Shown here: positions 37,155 to 47,137 of the stretch, in pieces
How positions within the stretch are numbered: the first letter of the stretch is position 1
Layout: each line of letters opens with the position of its first letter
The notes under the pieces: generated by a model
Database searches by the model: none
Told to the model about the DNA's origin: nothing
What the model saw: only the letters and a program-made list of their open reading frames with translations
Position numbers and translations under genes: made by a program
Assembly (NCBI RefSeq): GCF_045679555.1
Contig: NC_092100.1
Coordinates: 29,079,106 to 29,143,105 of the forward strand
Direction: 5' to 3'
DNA: 64,000 nucleotides
Origin: Salvelinus alpinus
Lineage: Eukaryota > Chordata > Actinopteri > Salmoniformes > Salmonidae

Positions 37155-37845
37155 TTTTCATTAAAACGTTATTTTGATAAGTCCTACAATTTAATTATTC
37201 CACAAGAAGATATAGTCCGGACAAATATCAGGTTGTTGCTACAGATGTGACCCAGTCCTTCATTATCTTTGCATAGTTGCTATACAAAAGGACTTTCTAA
37301 ACAAAATGGTTGCTATGCAGCCTAGATAACATTCTTGTCACTTGCTAGCTAGCTAGCCAACTTCAGCTAACTCGGTCACGTCAAACATTGAACCTGGAAT
37401 GACAGTACAGTAGCTGCATTTTCATTTGTTTGAGGTTTTTTTCTATTGGCATTTACTTGGATATGTCCATGATAATGACGTTCATGCGTGATTTCGACTA
37501 GCTCCGAAAAAGTTGTCTCGTCTGGGAACTGTTCACTCTATGCATAGTACTACAGACAGGCAGACAGCGAGGCTTATATTAACTAACCCCCGCTGTACCA
37601 AACTAAATGCTAGGCTGGAAACAACGGGAAATAATGTGCAAGTTCAGATAAATACAATAGATTATTTGGACAGCAAGATGAACATGATATTCTTATGGAG
37701 GCACAGTGATAATTTTCAGATTGAACTATTAGCAGGCATAGGTGTCTGTGATGGCCAATACAGCACGGCTTGGAATGCTGCTTTTCCAATCAGCATCCAG
37801 GATCCAAACAACCAGTTATATAATTAAGCAATAAGGCCTGAGAGG
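37155..37845. other. Left part of a repeat split by the hAT element
   Basis: A 104-codon frame (37513-37827) has no recognisable domain. The end TTAAGCAATAAGGCCTGAGAGG continues, across the hAT, into GTGTGGTATATTGCCAATATACC at 47469. That join reproduces a common fish palindromic repeat (AATAAGGCCTGAGGGGGTGT type), so the hAT landed inside an older mobile sequence. Confidence 0.5.
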
Positions 37846-38046
37846 CAATGTTGCCAACTCCTCAGTAAGGAAAGTAGCTATTGGCTGTCCTAAAAGTCGC
37901 TAGAAGTCGCTAAATGACGCCATCACCTAATTTGCATAATTGGCCATGTACATGTACATGTAATTGTGATGGACGCTGTAGGAGAGAGGAATAACGTCGT
38001 GGGAGAGACAAAAAGTGAGTAAAAAACACCCTAAATATGTTTAGAA

Positions 38047-38785
38047 CTACAAATGAGCAAGCTTCAGGGTGTGGCACACACAGCGAATAAGAACCAGATA
38101 TTTGAGGCCATACTCCTCCTTCAGCACTTTATGGACCCCATTGTTAATCCCCGTCATAACAGAGGCATTGTCAGTCCCTATCCCCAGGAGTTTCTCTTTT
38201 ATAAGACAACACTTCTCCAGGAAAGCCACAACAGCACGGGCTATAGATTTGGCATCTCCTCCCTCCAACTCAACAAGCCCCAGAAATGTTGATACAATTG
38301 TCTGCTTGGTGTCACTAAAGTACCTTATCACAACCCCCAGGTACTTAGAAACACTTACATCCGTGGACTTATCGAGGAGGAGGCTGAAACGCTGGTCACC
38401 CACATCTGCGACCAACTTTTTCAGAAAGTATGGTGCTAGAACACTATTAATCATTTCTGTGCACTTTGTCCTGTGCATTTTTGAAGTGGGTAGCAGCAGT
38501 GTTGTCTGAGAAAGCAGCTCTACATGCTTCTACAATGTGATCACATGCCAGCATGGAACAGTGTTCAGCGATAGCTAATGCCATGGTGGCCTCAGCCTTT
38601 TTTGCAGAGTAATTTTTTAAAACCATGACTGGCAGCTTGTTTTGGGTGGAACTGTTAAAAGGCTTTGCCTTTTGAGTATGTTTTTGAGTTGTCATGTGTT
38701 TTTTTACATCACTAAGTTTGGCGTAGAAATCAGTCTTACAATGCAGGCAGTATGCCCATGTATCATCTCCAATAAATGGCTTCAA
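38047..38785 (-). pseudogene. Partial hAT (ZBED-type) transposase
   Basis: Two overlapping minus-strand frames are joined by a shift near 38450-38480. The upstream one (38785-38447) shows a BED-like zinc finger (WAYCLHCKTDF, then HMTTQKH). The downstream one (38478-38047) shows the RNase-H-like core with the first Asp in LLLDKSTDVS and a second in GIGTDNASVMTG, followed by CVCHTLKLAHL. It then ends near the terminal repeat. The third acidic residue and the C-terminal dimerisation region are absent. It cannot be a working enzyme. Confidence 0.85.
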
Positions 38786-39012
38786 CCAGCCTTTGAATTC
38801 AGGGTTTGATTCCTACTCCTTTCTGTATTTTTGAGTGTACAGTCTAGACTGAGACATGATGAGCTAGCCAGCTAGATGTTTAGCTTATGTCACAGAGAGG
38901 CACACACACAGTGGACAAGGTGAATAAGTGACTGAGGCTGTGTGAGTCAAATGCAGTGATTTATTTTTGTGCAGTGATTTATTTTAGACAAAGAACATTT
39001 TACATTTACATC

Positions 39013-39709
39013 TGTAATAAATACCATTTAATATAACACAAGCATATCCCTATTACATTGTTATAACTAACTTCTTTCAAAACAGGGTTTCTCACAAACT
39101 CATAAGCAGATACTGAGACCCACACACACCCAGAGACAGATGGCTGACATAGACCTTTTATAAACACTGACAAGAAAAGGGTGCTTGGTACTGCATTTCA
39201 CGAGATACTGAGACACACACATACCCAAGGACAGAGGGCTGACGTAAACCTTTCATAAACACAGATAAGACAGGAACATCTACGCACACACAAAATCTCC
39301 TCTTCAGTCTGAACATTTTACAGAGACACACAGAAATGTCAAAATAGGAACATCTACGCACACACCTAATCTCCTGTTTTAGCTGAACATTTCTGAAGAC
39401 AAAGAACTATACTCAGAGCCAATGGGACAGTGATACTAGCCTGAAGGGGACCTCGCCCAACTCATCAGAACCAACCAGAGGACCAGAACTTCCAGACTCA
39501 ACCTACTTTCTGTGCTGTATAAAATGTCTATGCATTCTGTTATCTGGGCTTATTTCTGCAAGTTCCATATGAGCTAAATGAATAAGTCCGTGCACGCTTG
39601 TACCAGATATCTTTACTCTTAAATAAAACTGTCGCTTGTCATACAATTTACCACCTTGTCTGAATCGATCCTTGACCGGCTCACCCTTCTCCATATCCAA
39701 TTATCAACA
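39013..39709 (+). repeat. 5' LTR of the endogenous retrovirus
   Basis: A 697-bp repeat, TGTAATAAATACC to TTATCAACA. It carries a TATA box TATAAAA at 39518-39524 and a polyadenylation signal AATAAA at 39622-39627, about 100 bases downstream, placing R and U5 in the last 150 bases. U3 contains two imperfect direct duplications (segments beginning GATACTGAGAC near 39109 and 39204; AGGAACATCTACGCACACAC near 39271 and 39347) that look like duplicated enhancer blocks. Confidence 0.93.
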
Positions 39710-39715
39710 GAAACT

Positions 39716-39733
39716 TGGTAGCAGAGGATGGTT
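39716..39733 (+). promoter_or_regulatory. Primer-binding site for initiator tRNA-Met
   Basis: TGGTAGCAGAGGATGGTT, six bases after the LTR, is the exact reverse complement of the last 18 nucleotides (with CCA) of vertebrate initiator tRNA-Met. Most retroviruses use Pro, Lys, Trp, His or other tRNAs. From memory, salmon swim bladder sarcoma virus is a fish retrovirus described as using a Met tRNA, which fits the host. Confidence 0.88.
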
Positions 39734-40045
39734 GCCTAGATACCCGGTCCAGAGTGGTTGATGTGGATGTGAGGGGGCGAGTTGGTGGAAGGACGGTTCG
39801 CGGAGGACAGGTGAAATCTTTGGGGGGAGGACAACAGTTCTGCTCAGCTCGGGAAACTGATCTCCTGGTCGACCATAAACAAGGTAAGCAAGACCTGTTA
39901 AAACAAACTTTGCATATTGTCGTATAGTCTATCCAAATTTCGATCAGTATTACCGAGTGTGGGTAAGAATTCTTGTTTAAATTTATGTGCATAGATGACA
40001 TGTGAATGACAGTGAAGTAAATATATGTGGCCATAATTTTCCTCC

Positions 40046-40893
40046 GATAGTCCGGCAGAGACCGGTCCGGCTGAGTCCGGTAAGGGGATATGTGGTGTTA
40101 GATACGCCGTGGTGTTAGATACGCCAGTGTTAAAGTATGTGGTGTTAGATACGCCGTGGTGTTAGATACGCCAGTGTTAAAGTATGTGGTGTTAGATACG
40201 CCGTGGTGTTAGATACGCCAGTGTTAAAGTATGTGGTGTTAGATGCGCCGTGGTGTTAGATACGCCAGTGTTAAAGTATAAAGTATGTGGTGTTAGATAC
40301 GCCGTGGTGTTAGATACGCCAGTGTTAGTAATGTGTATTGTTTAATGACAAACGCTCCATGTACCAATAGGGTCGGATGTGTAAATGTCAACTGATTAAT
40401 GTGTATTGTTTAATGACAAACGCTCCATGTACCAATAGGGTCGGATGTGTAAATGTCAACTGTTTAATGGATGTTGTTTAATGATGAACATTGCTAGTTT
40501 GATTGTGATTCCGATAGTCCGGCAGAGACCGGTCCGGCAGAGCCCGGTAAGGAATAGTTTGATTGATAATTTGATTCCGATAGTCCGGCAGAGACCGGTC
40601 CGGCAGAGCCCGGTAAGGAATAGTTTGATTGATAATTTGATTCCGATAGTCCGGCAGAGACCGGTCCGGCAGAGTCCGGTAAGGAATAGTTTGATTGATA
40701 AAAGACTCATCCGATAGTCCGGCAGCGACCGGTCCGGCAGAGACCGGTAAGGAAGTCTTAAAGTGTAAAAGCCTCATCCAAAAGTCTGAATAGTCGTTCG
40801 GTGAAGGATGTATTTAAGGTGAACAGTGGTAAATGATAAAGTGGTAACTATTCTAAGTCCGGCTGAGACCGGTCCGACTGAGTTCGGTAAGGA
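40046..40893 (+). repeat. Leader tandem repeats rich in GACCGGTC
   Basis: There are three repeat sets. Five 47-bp units with GTGGTGTTAGATACGCC twice per unit lie at 40092-40328. Two units of about 67 bp (AATGTGTATTGTTTAATGAC) lie at about 40329-40462. Three to four 66-bp units with CCGATAGTCCGGCAGAGACC plus GGTCCGGC lie at 40509-40750. The motif of the last set also occurs singly at 40046-40086 and 40855-40893, giving six copies of the 8-base palindrome GACCGGTC. In position this is the retroviral leader, where dimerisation and packaging signals usually lie. Confidence 0.9.
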
Positions 40894-41180
40894 ATAAGTT
40901 CAGAACCTGTAAATGTATAAAATACTATGTAAGGGTTGAATGCATATGTGTTAATGTGAAAATTTATGTGATAAATGATGAGTATAAATGTACTGTTGTA
41001 AACTGTTGGTTGCGCATTCCACAACGCCTGATAAATAAACAATACATATAAATTCTGAGTGTACGAGGGAGAAGCTCTGAGATAAGACAGAGTACGTGTC
41101 TCCAGGAATACATTAAATTTGTGATAGAATTTAAGCTAATAAAGTAAAATATAAATAAGCATAAAATACACGATATTCAC

Positions 41181-41423
41181 TTGGATGTTTCTGAAAAGGA
41201 AGGCTTTACTTCTTCGGTCCTTTTTCAGAAACAAGAGGGGGAGAGAAGAGTACTGATGTATATGCGGCATCAAACTCCGCCTCCCCTGAAAAAGGAACCT
41301 CACCCAGTTAGAGGGACATTTCTCCCTCCCTGGGCAAGGCTAGGGATATCTGGCCCCTTATTTGTGATATTCCTACTGATATTTGGGGTGTCCCTGGGCA
41401 CTTTCACATGGTTAATAGAATAA
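41181..41423 (+). CDS. Short frame with one membrane segment in the retrovirus
   Basis: 80 codons from an in-frame ATG. The first 50 residues are polar and proline-rich (RHQTPPPLKKEPHP). Then comes one strong hydrophobic helix (ISGPLFVIFLLIFGVSLG), ending TWLIE. This could be an env leader peptide separated from the rest of env, or an accessory membrane protein. No homologue is recognised with certainty. Confidence 0.4.
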   Translation: MDVSEKEGFTSSVLFQKQEGERRVLMYMRHQTPPPLKKEPHPVRGTFLPPWARLGISGPLFVIFLLIFGVSLGTFTWLIE

Positions 41424-41439
41424 TTATAACCGGATCCCC

Positions 41440-42970
41440 ATGGATGTATGTCACGGACACTCTAGTCTAACTAGGTAATAACAGATAAAAAAATCTAAAA
41501 AAATCAAAACTTATAAAACAACAGTTAAAATAAGAAACTAATATGGCTCAAATTGAGAAGGTTGAATAAGAGTGGGTGGAGAGCTGTGCAGAGAATGGAC
41601 AGAAGATGGCAGTATTGCAGCACTCAACGGTCTCCCAGCCGATGGGGAGCCTGGTTGAGTGCTGGTGACATAATTTTGTTTTTGTAGTAAACATTTAGGT
41701 TAAGGGTTTCCGTGTTCCCAGAGATAAGATATCTTAAAGGAGTACACTGAAACATATATATAAGGAGGATTATTTTCTGAGTTGTATTTAGACAAGGGAT
41801 TTTTTAAGATAAAGGGTTATTTTAGTATGCCTAGATATAGTATGGAACACGAATGTAAGGAAGTGATGTAACCTCTTGACCTGTCTTCATTGCATTTTCA
41901 TGTGGTTTGATCACCCACAGGAGAATGTAGTGAGGATAATGAAATTGTGGTCATTTGGGAATACTAGTTTTGAGGTAAATTGATATAATAGAGTTTATAA
42001 CTCTTGACCATAATTGTAGTTTTAACCACAGAGGAGTCAGGATTCTGTTTTTAAACATTGGCTATGACGGTTTTGAATGGGCTGTTATTGAATTGGTTTG
42101 AACAGGAGATATTTTAAGCCTATAGGGCATGGAAATAAAAGTGATAGAGAGCTTATTAGTAAAGAAAGGAATTTATATGGTTAGCATTTGTTTTGGCCAT
42201 AAGAAGATAGAGATAGGTTTATTAAGGTTATGTAAGGACTTTAGAGATTGACACTATAAGACATGTTGTTATTTTTAAATCCATTTGGGATAGATAAAGT
42301 CAAAACAGTGAGACACTTAGTTAATATTGCAAAAGAACACATAGTTGTTATTGACTATTATTAGAAAAAGGCAGACAGATGGGTCTACCCCGCACTGTTG
42401 AGACCTTGAAGGTTTGAGAGTAGAGTGGGGAGGGTGGACCAGGAAATGAGCAAGGTAGGCTGTGAAATAAGATAGGACAGAAGGGGGTTAACACATATAA
42501 GCAGCACAGATACATTTTAAAGTAGATAAGTCACTTGACAGAGAATTGGAAAAGAATAGATATGAATGTACGCCCAAGGGAGAATTGGATATGCGGCGAA
42601 TGAAAGGGACGTTTCTATATTATAATGTACTAAGTCATGAGTAGGTAAGGTTGATACCTGGCCAGAGCCAGGTATCAAACGGGGGAGGGGTACATTGTGG
42701 TCTAGGATAGGATGGGGCCTATTGGATAATAAACTAATTTAAAATTAAAAATTTCTAGCTAACAAATAGGCATAGAAGTTAAATATATAATCAGATAAAA
42801 CAAATGAGAAACTGGTGGTTAACCAAACCTGTATGTCCAGGATTTTATGCGTTACAGGTGAATTAAAGGAGAAGGTGATTCACTCGACCTGGGGGCATAT
42901 CGCACTTGGAGGGTGAGACACACTGACACTGCCGAATGATCACAGAGTTAAGGAGAAGAACTGTTGCTAA
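41440..42970 (+). other. Frame-poor interior of the retrovirus where gag/pol would be expected
   Basis: About 1.5 kb of purine- and A-rich sequence without a supported frame. Two strong hairpins stand out: GCACTCAAC...GTTGAGTGC with inner CTCCC/GGGGAG pairing (41620-41662), and TTGATACCTGGC-CAGA-GCCAGGTATCAA (42651-42678). The second is followed at once by a G-rich purine tract (42680-42690). Confidence 0.7.
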
Positions 42971-42971
42971 T

Positions 42972-43150
42972 TTATTTTATTTATTTTTTTATTTTACCGT
43001 TATTTTACCAGGTAAGTTGACTGAGAACACGTTCTCATTTGCAGCAACGACCTGGGGAATAGTTACAGGGGAGAGGAGGGGGATGAATGAGCCAATTGTA
43101 AACTGGGGATTATTAGGTGACCGTGATGGTTGAGGGCCAGATTGGGAATT

Positions 43151-43184
<34 letters not shown>

Positions 43185-43462
43185 ACGATAAGTGCCATGG
43201 GATCTTTAATGACCTCAGAGAGTCAGGACACCCGTTTAACGTCCCATCCGAAAGACGGCACCCTACACAGAGCAGTGTCCCCAATCACTGCCCTGGGGCA
43301 TTGGGATCTTTGTTTAGACCAGAGGAAAGAGTGCCTCCTACTGGCCCTCCAACACCACTTCCAGCAGCACCTGGTCTCCCATCCAGGGACTGACCAGGAC
43401 CAACCCTGCTTAGCTTCAGAAGCAAGCCAGCAGTGGTATGCAGGGTGGTATGCTGCTGGCAA
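42972..43462 (-). mobile_element. 5S-rRNA-derived SINE inside the retrovirus
   Basis: On the minus strand the head (near 43455) reads CATACCACCCTGCATACCAC, then GAAGCTAAGCAGGGTTGGTC and TGGATGGGAGACCAGG. These are the recognisable blocks of 5S rRNA, including its internal promoter. The body includes GGATGGGACGTTAAACGGGT, and the tail is TTACCTGGTAAAATAACGG. This is the SINE3-like layout known from fish. Length is about 490 bp. Confidence 0.88.
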
Positions 43463-43582
43463 TAAATAAATAAATAATAAAGCTCGGGGGTCAACTCCTT
43501 AATGAAAAATCCCTGACCCCGTCCTTTCATCACTGTGAACGTTCATAGAAGTGAAAGTGTTGCTTGATCTCTGGCTGATGAT

Positions 43583-44163
43583 GTGTTCTCTGGGAGAGGA
43601 TGGGGCTTTACAGGACTGCTTGTGGTCCTGAGCTGTCTGATGAGGATACGATGGGGATGTTACCATCACGGTACTGCCAGAACCACCACCAGTTCCAACG
43701 GACCAGGGATTCAGCCGGCCTCCTCCACCACTTCAAGACCAAGTCCCACACCACCACCTAAGCTCTCCAATCCGGTACAGGTAATAAATGTGAAAGACAT
43801 CTCAGATAGTGAACAATTGGGGACTGAAACTGGTTATGAGGAAAGGGAGAATATGTGGTTGGCCTACAAAACAATAAATAGAAAGGACTGTGTCGTATGT
43901 GGACATGCCAGACCTATTCTGGCTGCGCACCCATTTGCCTTAAGTAATGGGGAAGGTTGGATGTGCATATTGGAAAGTTTAAGCCAAATTCAACCCTGTG
44001 TAAAACTCTGAGTCTTGTGTTCCCAGAAGTCCCTCCCCAGAAGGTACCGTGGGGAGTCAAGGCATATGGGGGATATTACAGCTGTATCACTGGTACAGGT
44101 AGAGGTATAGACTATGGGAGGCTCCCTACTACTGCCTGCATCACCAATGTCACTATTAACTAG
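43583..44163 (+). pseudogene. Retroviral env surface-subunit remnant
   Basis: A frame from ATG 43583 to 44011 has a hydrophobic start (GLLVVLSCLM), a Ser/Thr/Pro-rich part and a conserved-looking WLAYKTINRKDCVVCGHARP segment typical of fish retroviral Env. A frame change near 43990 moves the continuation to the frame ending at 44163, with a cysteine-containing segment and an N-linked site near its end. Further pieces up to about 44450 lie in other frames. The surface subunit is clearly broken. Confidence 0.75.
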
Positions 44164-44463
44164 AGGTGTTGCTGATGTATGGTGGATGTGTGGACCTGCC
44201 AGGCGGTTGACCCCATTTTGAAAGGAGATTGTCAGGGCACATGTGCTTTGGCCAGTCTGATAACACCATTGCCTATTATTGAGGTTACAGCTGACCAACT
44301 TCTGGGAGCTGCACATGACACAGAGGCTCGGAACCAACCCAGGAGACGGCAGAGCCGTGACGCTCCTTGGTCCGAGGGTACAGATAACATCCACACCAAC
44401 CTGTTGGGGGTCCCAATAGGGTCCCCCCACGAATTCCAGGCATAAACAGAAATGATGGTCTGT

Positions 44464-44910
44464 GGCATCTGATGCCCACCATTGGCCCAGCTATTGGTGA
44501 TACTAAACAAAATGCCTGGATCAATTATCTTTAATATAATCAACAATGATTTGTCAACTACACCCACACTGCACTTAGGGGGATGGCTGAACAATTGGAT
44601 GCCACCTCTCGAACTGCTAGACAGAATAGGCTAGCACTAGACATGATACTGGCCAACCAGGGAGGTGTATGTAAAATGATTGGAGAACAGTGTTGCACGT
44701 TTGTCCCTAACAATACTAGTCCGGATGGGAGCATTTCAAAAAGCTCTGAGTGGGTTGGCAAGGTTATCGGCGGAGATGGAGGGTCTTGCAGGTGTGGAGG
44801 AGAGTGGACTGTTCCCTGGCTGGGTGGTTGGTTTGGTAAGTGCACTGCAGTGATGATTACTGGATTTCTGTCCCTAAGTTGTTGTTTTTCGTATGCTCAT
44901 GTGCCGTAAT
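44464..44910 (+). pseudogene. First env transmembrane-subunit remnant
   Basis: The readable part (44583-44909) holds the CX6CC motif in GGVCKMIGEQCC, followed by PNNTSPDG and then a hydrophobic stretch near the end where the frame is lost. Stops and shifts occur on both sides, e.g. before 44583. A cytoplasmic-tail-like piece may continue in another frame at 44893-45084. This CX6CC layout is that of gamma-type retroviral transmembrane proteins. Confidence 0.75.
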
Positions 44911-45229
44911 GCCTGTATCATACCTTGGTTGAAGAAGTCTGTTACAGATCTGGCAAGGACCTCGGGTATGATGCCGTTGCTTGATGCTCCAGTTGGAGAG
45001 GCTGATACGGAATCAAGCTTTCGCAGGAGAGTGGGCCTGACAGAGGAGGACCCTTGGTTCGCTGTAGTTGATGTTGTCGAATGAATAAAAAGTGATGTTT
45101 GTCCTCCCTGTTGTGAAGGTTTGAAGTTCCCGGGTGGCGACGAGCCCACCTGGTACAGGTTGCATAGAGGGATGGACCTGAGGGTTTAACATTTTCTCGG
45201 TTCTAGGTTAATAATGTGGGATTTTGGTT

Positions 45230-45726
45230 AACAAGGCTTTGAGGCGGTACATGGCCAATTGGCGGCTACCAGCTTGATGGCCTTCCAAAACCGCATTGCA
45301 GTAGACATGCTACTCTCTGAGAAGGGAGGTGTATGCTCTATGTTTGGTGAACAGTGTTGCACCTTTATACCTAACAACACCGCCACTGATGGTAGCCTGA
45401 CCATTGCCTTAGAAGGCTTGAGGACTCTTAATGGTAAGATGAAATCCCATTCTGGTGTAGACACCTCCATGTGGGATTCCTGGATGGATGCTTTTGGGAA
45501 ATATAAAACCCTGGTGTCCTCAATTTTGGTTTCTATCTCAGTGTTTGCAGCCATTTTGGTTTTGTGTGGTTGCTGTTGCATACCATGCATTCATTCACTC
45601 ACCACTAGGGTCATATCTAAAGCCATTGACCCAACAAGCCCTTCCCAGATGTTTCCTCTTTTAGGGGATGAAGGCCCTCCATCTTTTGAGGACAACAACA
45701 TGCCTGCTGCTTTTACCTTTTTCTAG
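45230..45726 (+). pseudogene. Second, distinct env transmembrane-subunit remnant
   Basis: A second CX6CC motif (GGVCSMFGEQCC) with PNNTATDG follows about 640 bp after the first. It is followed by a WDSWMDAFGKYK segment, a full membrane span (SILVSISVFAAILVL), a cysteine cluster (CGCCCIPC) and a cytoplasmic tail ending at 45726. It has no surface subunit of its own. The sequence differs enough from the first copy to suggest a separate source rather than a recent duplication. It is open from 45259 but N-terminally incomplete. Confidence 0.78.
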
Positions 45727-45731
45727 TTTAT

Positions 45732-46440
45732 GTCACGTCTCTTAGGAGACGTGAAGAGAGGGCATATGAAACTTTCTCTTCAAGAAAGTTTCTGCATATA
45801 CTACTCCTGCTTGATCCCATGTTTATGTCACGTCTCTTAGGAGACGTGAAGAGAGGGCATATGAAACTTTCTCTTCAAGAAAGTTTCTGCATATACTACT
45901 CCTGCTTGATCCCATGTTTATGTCACGTCTCTTAGGAGACGTGAAGAGAGGGCATATGAAACTTTCTCTTCAAGAAAGTTTCTGCATATACTACTCCTGC
46001 TTGATCCCATGTTTATGTCATGTCTCTTAGGAGACGTGAAGAGAGGGCATATGAAACTTTCTCTTCAAGAAAGTTTCTGCATATACTACTCCTGCTTGAT
46101 CCCATGTTTATGTCACGTCTCTTAGGAGACGTGAAGAGAGCGCATATGAAACTTTTTCTTCTGGAAAAAGTTTCCCTTCTTGTGCCTGGATTCGCTTAAA
46201 GTTATGTCACGTCTCTTGTGAGACGTGAAGAGGGGGAATAAAACTTTCTCTCTGAGAAAGTTTCCCTGGTTGTTTACTTTTGCTTTTCTTACTTTTACCT
46301 AGTTTATGTCACGTCTCTTAGGAGACGTGAAGAGAGGGAATCAAAACTTTATCTTCTGATAAAGTTTACTCTAATTTTGCCATTTATAGCTTTTGTCCTA
46401 GCTTTTGTCACGTCTCTTATGAGACGTGAAGAGGGGGATT
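45732..46440 (+). repeat. Tandem hairpin and purine-tract array before the 3' LTR
   Basis: Eight modules begin at 45733, 45828, 45923, 46018, 46113, 46207, 46309 and 46408; the spacing is 94-95 bp, then 102 and 99. Each begins with hairpin 1 (TCACGTCTC, 4-base loop, GAGACGTGA), followed by a purine tract (GAAGAGAGGG or GAAGAGGGGG). In the first seven, hairpin 2 follows (AAACTTTxT pairing with AxAAAGTTT). Hairpin 1 loops vary (TTAG, TTGT, TTAT) while stems hold; module 4 has a C-to-T change that still allows a G-U pair. The purine tract of module 8 is the polypurine tract adjoining the 3' LTR. Confidence 0.95.
46428..46438 (+). promoter_or_regulatory. Polypurine tract of the retrovirus
   Basis: GAAGAGGGGGA lies two bases before the 3' LTR, where plus-strand DNA synthesis is primed in retroviruses. 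Confidence 0.85.
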
Positions 46441-47137
46441 TGTAATAAATACCATTTAATATAACACAAGCATATCCCTATTACATTGTTATAACTAACT
46501 TCTTTCAAAACAGGGTTTCTCACAAACTCATAAGCATATACTGAGACCCACACACACCCAGAGACAGATGGCTGACATAGACCTTTTATAAACACTGACA
46601 AGAAAAGGGTGCTTGGTACTGCATTTCACGAGATACTGAGACACACACATACCCAAGGACAGAGGGCTGACGTAAACCTTTCATAAACACAGATAAGACA
46701 GGAACATCTACGCACACACAAAATCTCCTCTTCAGTCTGAACATTTTACAGAGACACACAGAAATGTCAAAATAGGAACATCTACGCACACACCTAATCT
46801 CCTGTTTTAGCTGAACATTTCTGAAGACAAAGAACTATACTCAGAGCCAATGGGACAGTGATACTAGCCTGAAGGGGACCTCGCCCAACTCATCAGAACC
46901 AACCAGAGGACCAGAACTTCCAGACTCAACCTACTTTCTGTGCTGTATAAAATGTCTATGCATTCTGTTATCTGGGCTTATTTCTGCAAGTTCCATATGA
47001 GCTAAATGAATAAGTCCGTGCACGCTTGTACCAGATATCTTTACTCTTAAATAAAACTGTCGCTTGTCATACAATTTACCACCTTGTCTGAATCGATCCT
47101 TGACCGGCTCACCCTTCTCCATATCCAATTATCAACA
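46441..47137 (+). repeat. 3' LTR of the endogenous retrovirus
   Basis: Same 697 bp as the 5' LTR at an offset of 7428, with one difference seen by eye (CATAAGCATA here, CATAAGCAGA at 39101-39110). TATA box at 46946-46952, AATAAA at 47050-47055. Confidence 0.93.

Larger units (their letters stand above)
39013..47137 (+). mobile_element. Young, gag/pol-less endogenous retrovirus
   Basis: An 8125-bp provirus-like insertion in sense orientation, with CATC repeated on both sides (39009-39012 and 47138-47141). The order is: 5' LTR, initiator-Met primer site, leader with tandem repeats, a short leader-peptide-like frame (41181), a 1.5-kb stretch without frames, a 5S SINE, broken env surface and two transmembrane remnants, a hairpin array, a polypurine tract and the 3' LTR. 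No gag, protease, RT or integrase motif was seen in any frame. The env type has CX6CC motifs as in gamma/epsilon-like fish retroviruses, and a 4-bp duplication fits that group. The LTRs differ at one base in 697, so insertion is recent while the coding damage is older. It cannot replicate alone. Confidence 0.88.

Noticed and set aside
37513..37827. 104-codon gene left of the hAT element
   Set aside because: It sits in repeat-derived sequence next to the split palindromic repeat; no domain or splice context supports it.
41440..42970. Hidden gag or pol in the retrovirus
   Set aside because: No frame of useful length and no zinc knuckle, protease, RT or integrase motif was seen in any frame.
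39013..47137. A segmental duplication explaining the two identical 697-bp stretches
   Set aside because: TG/CA ends, a primer site after the left copy, a polypurine tract before the right copy and the flanking CATC identify them as LTRs.
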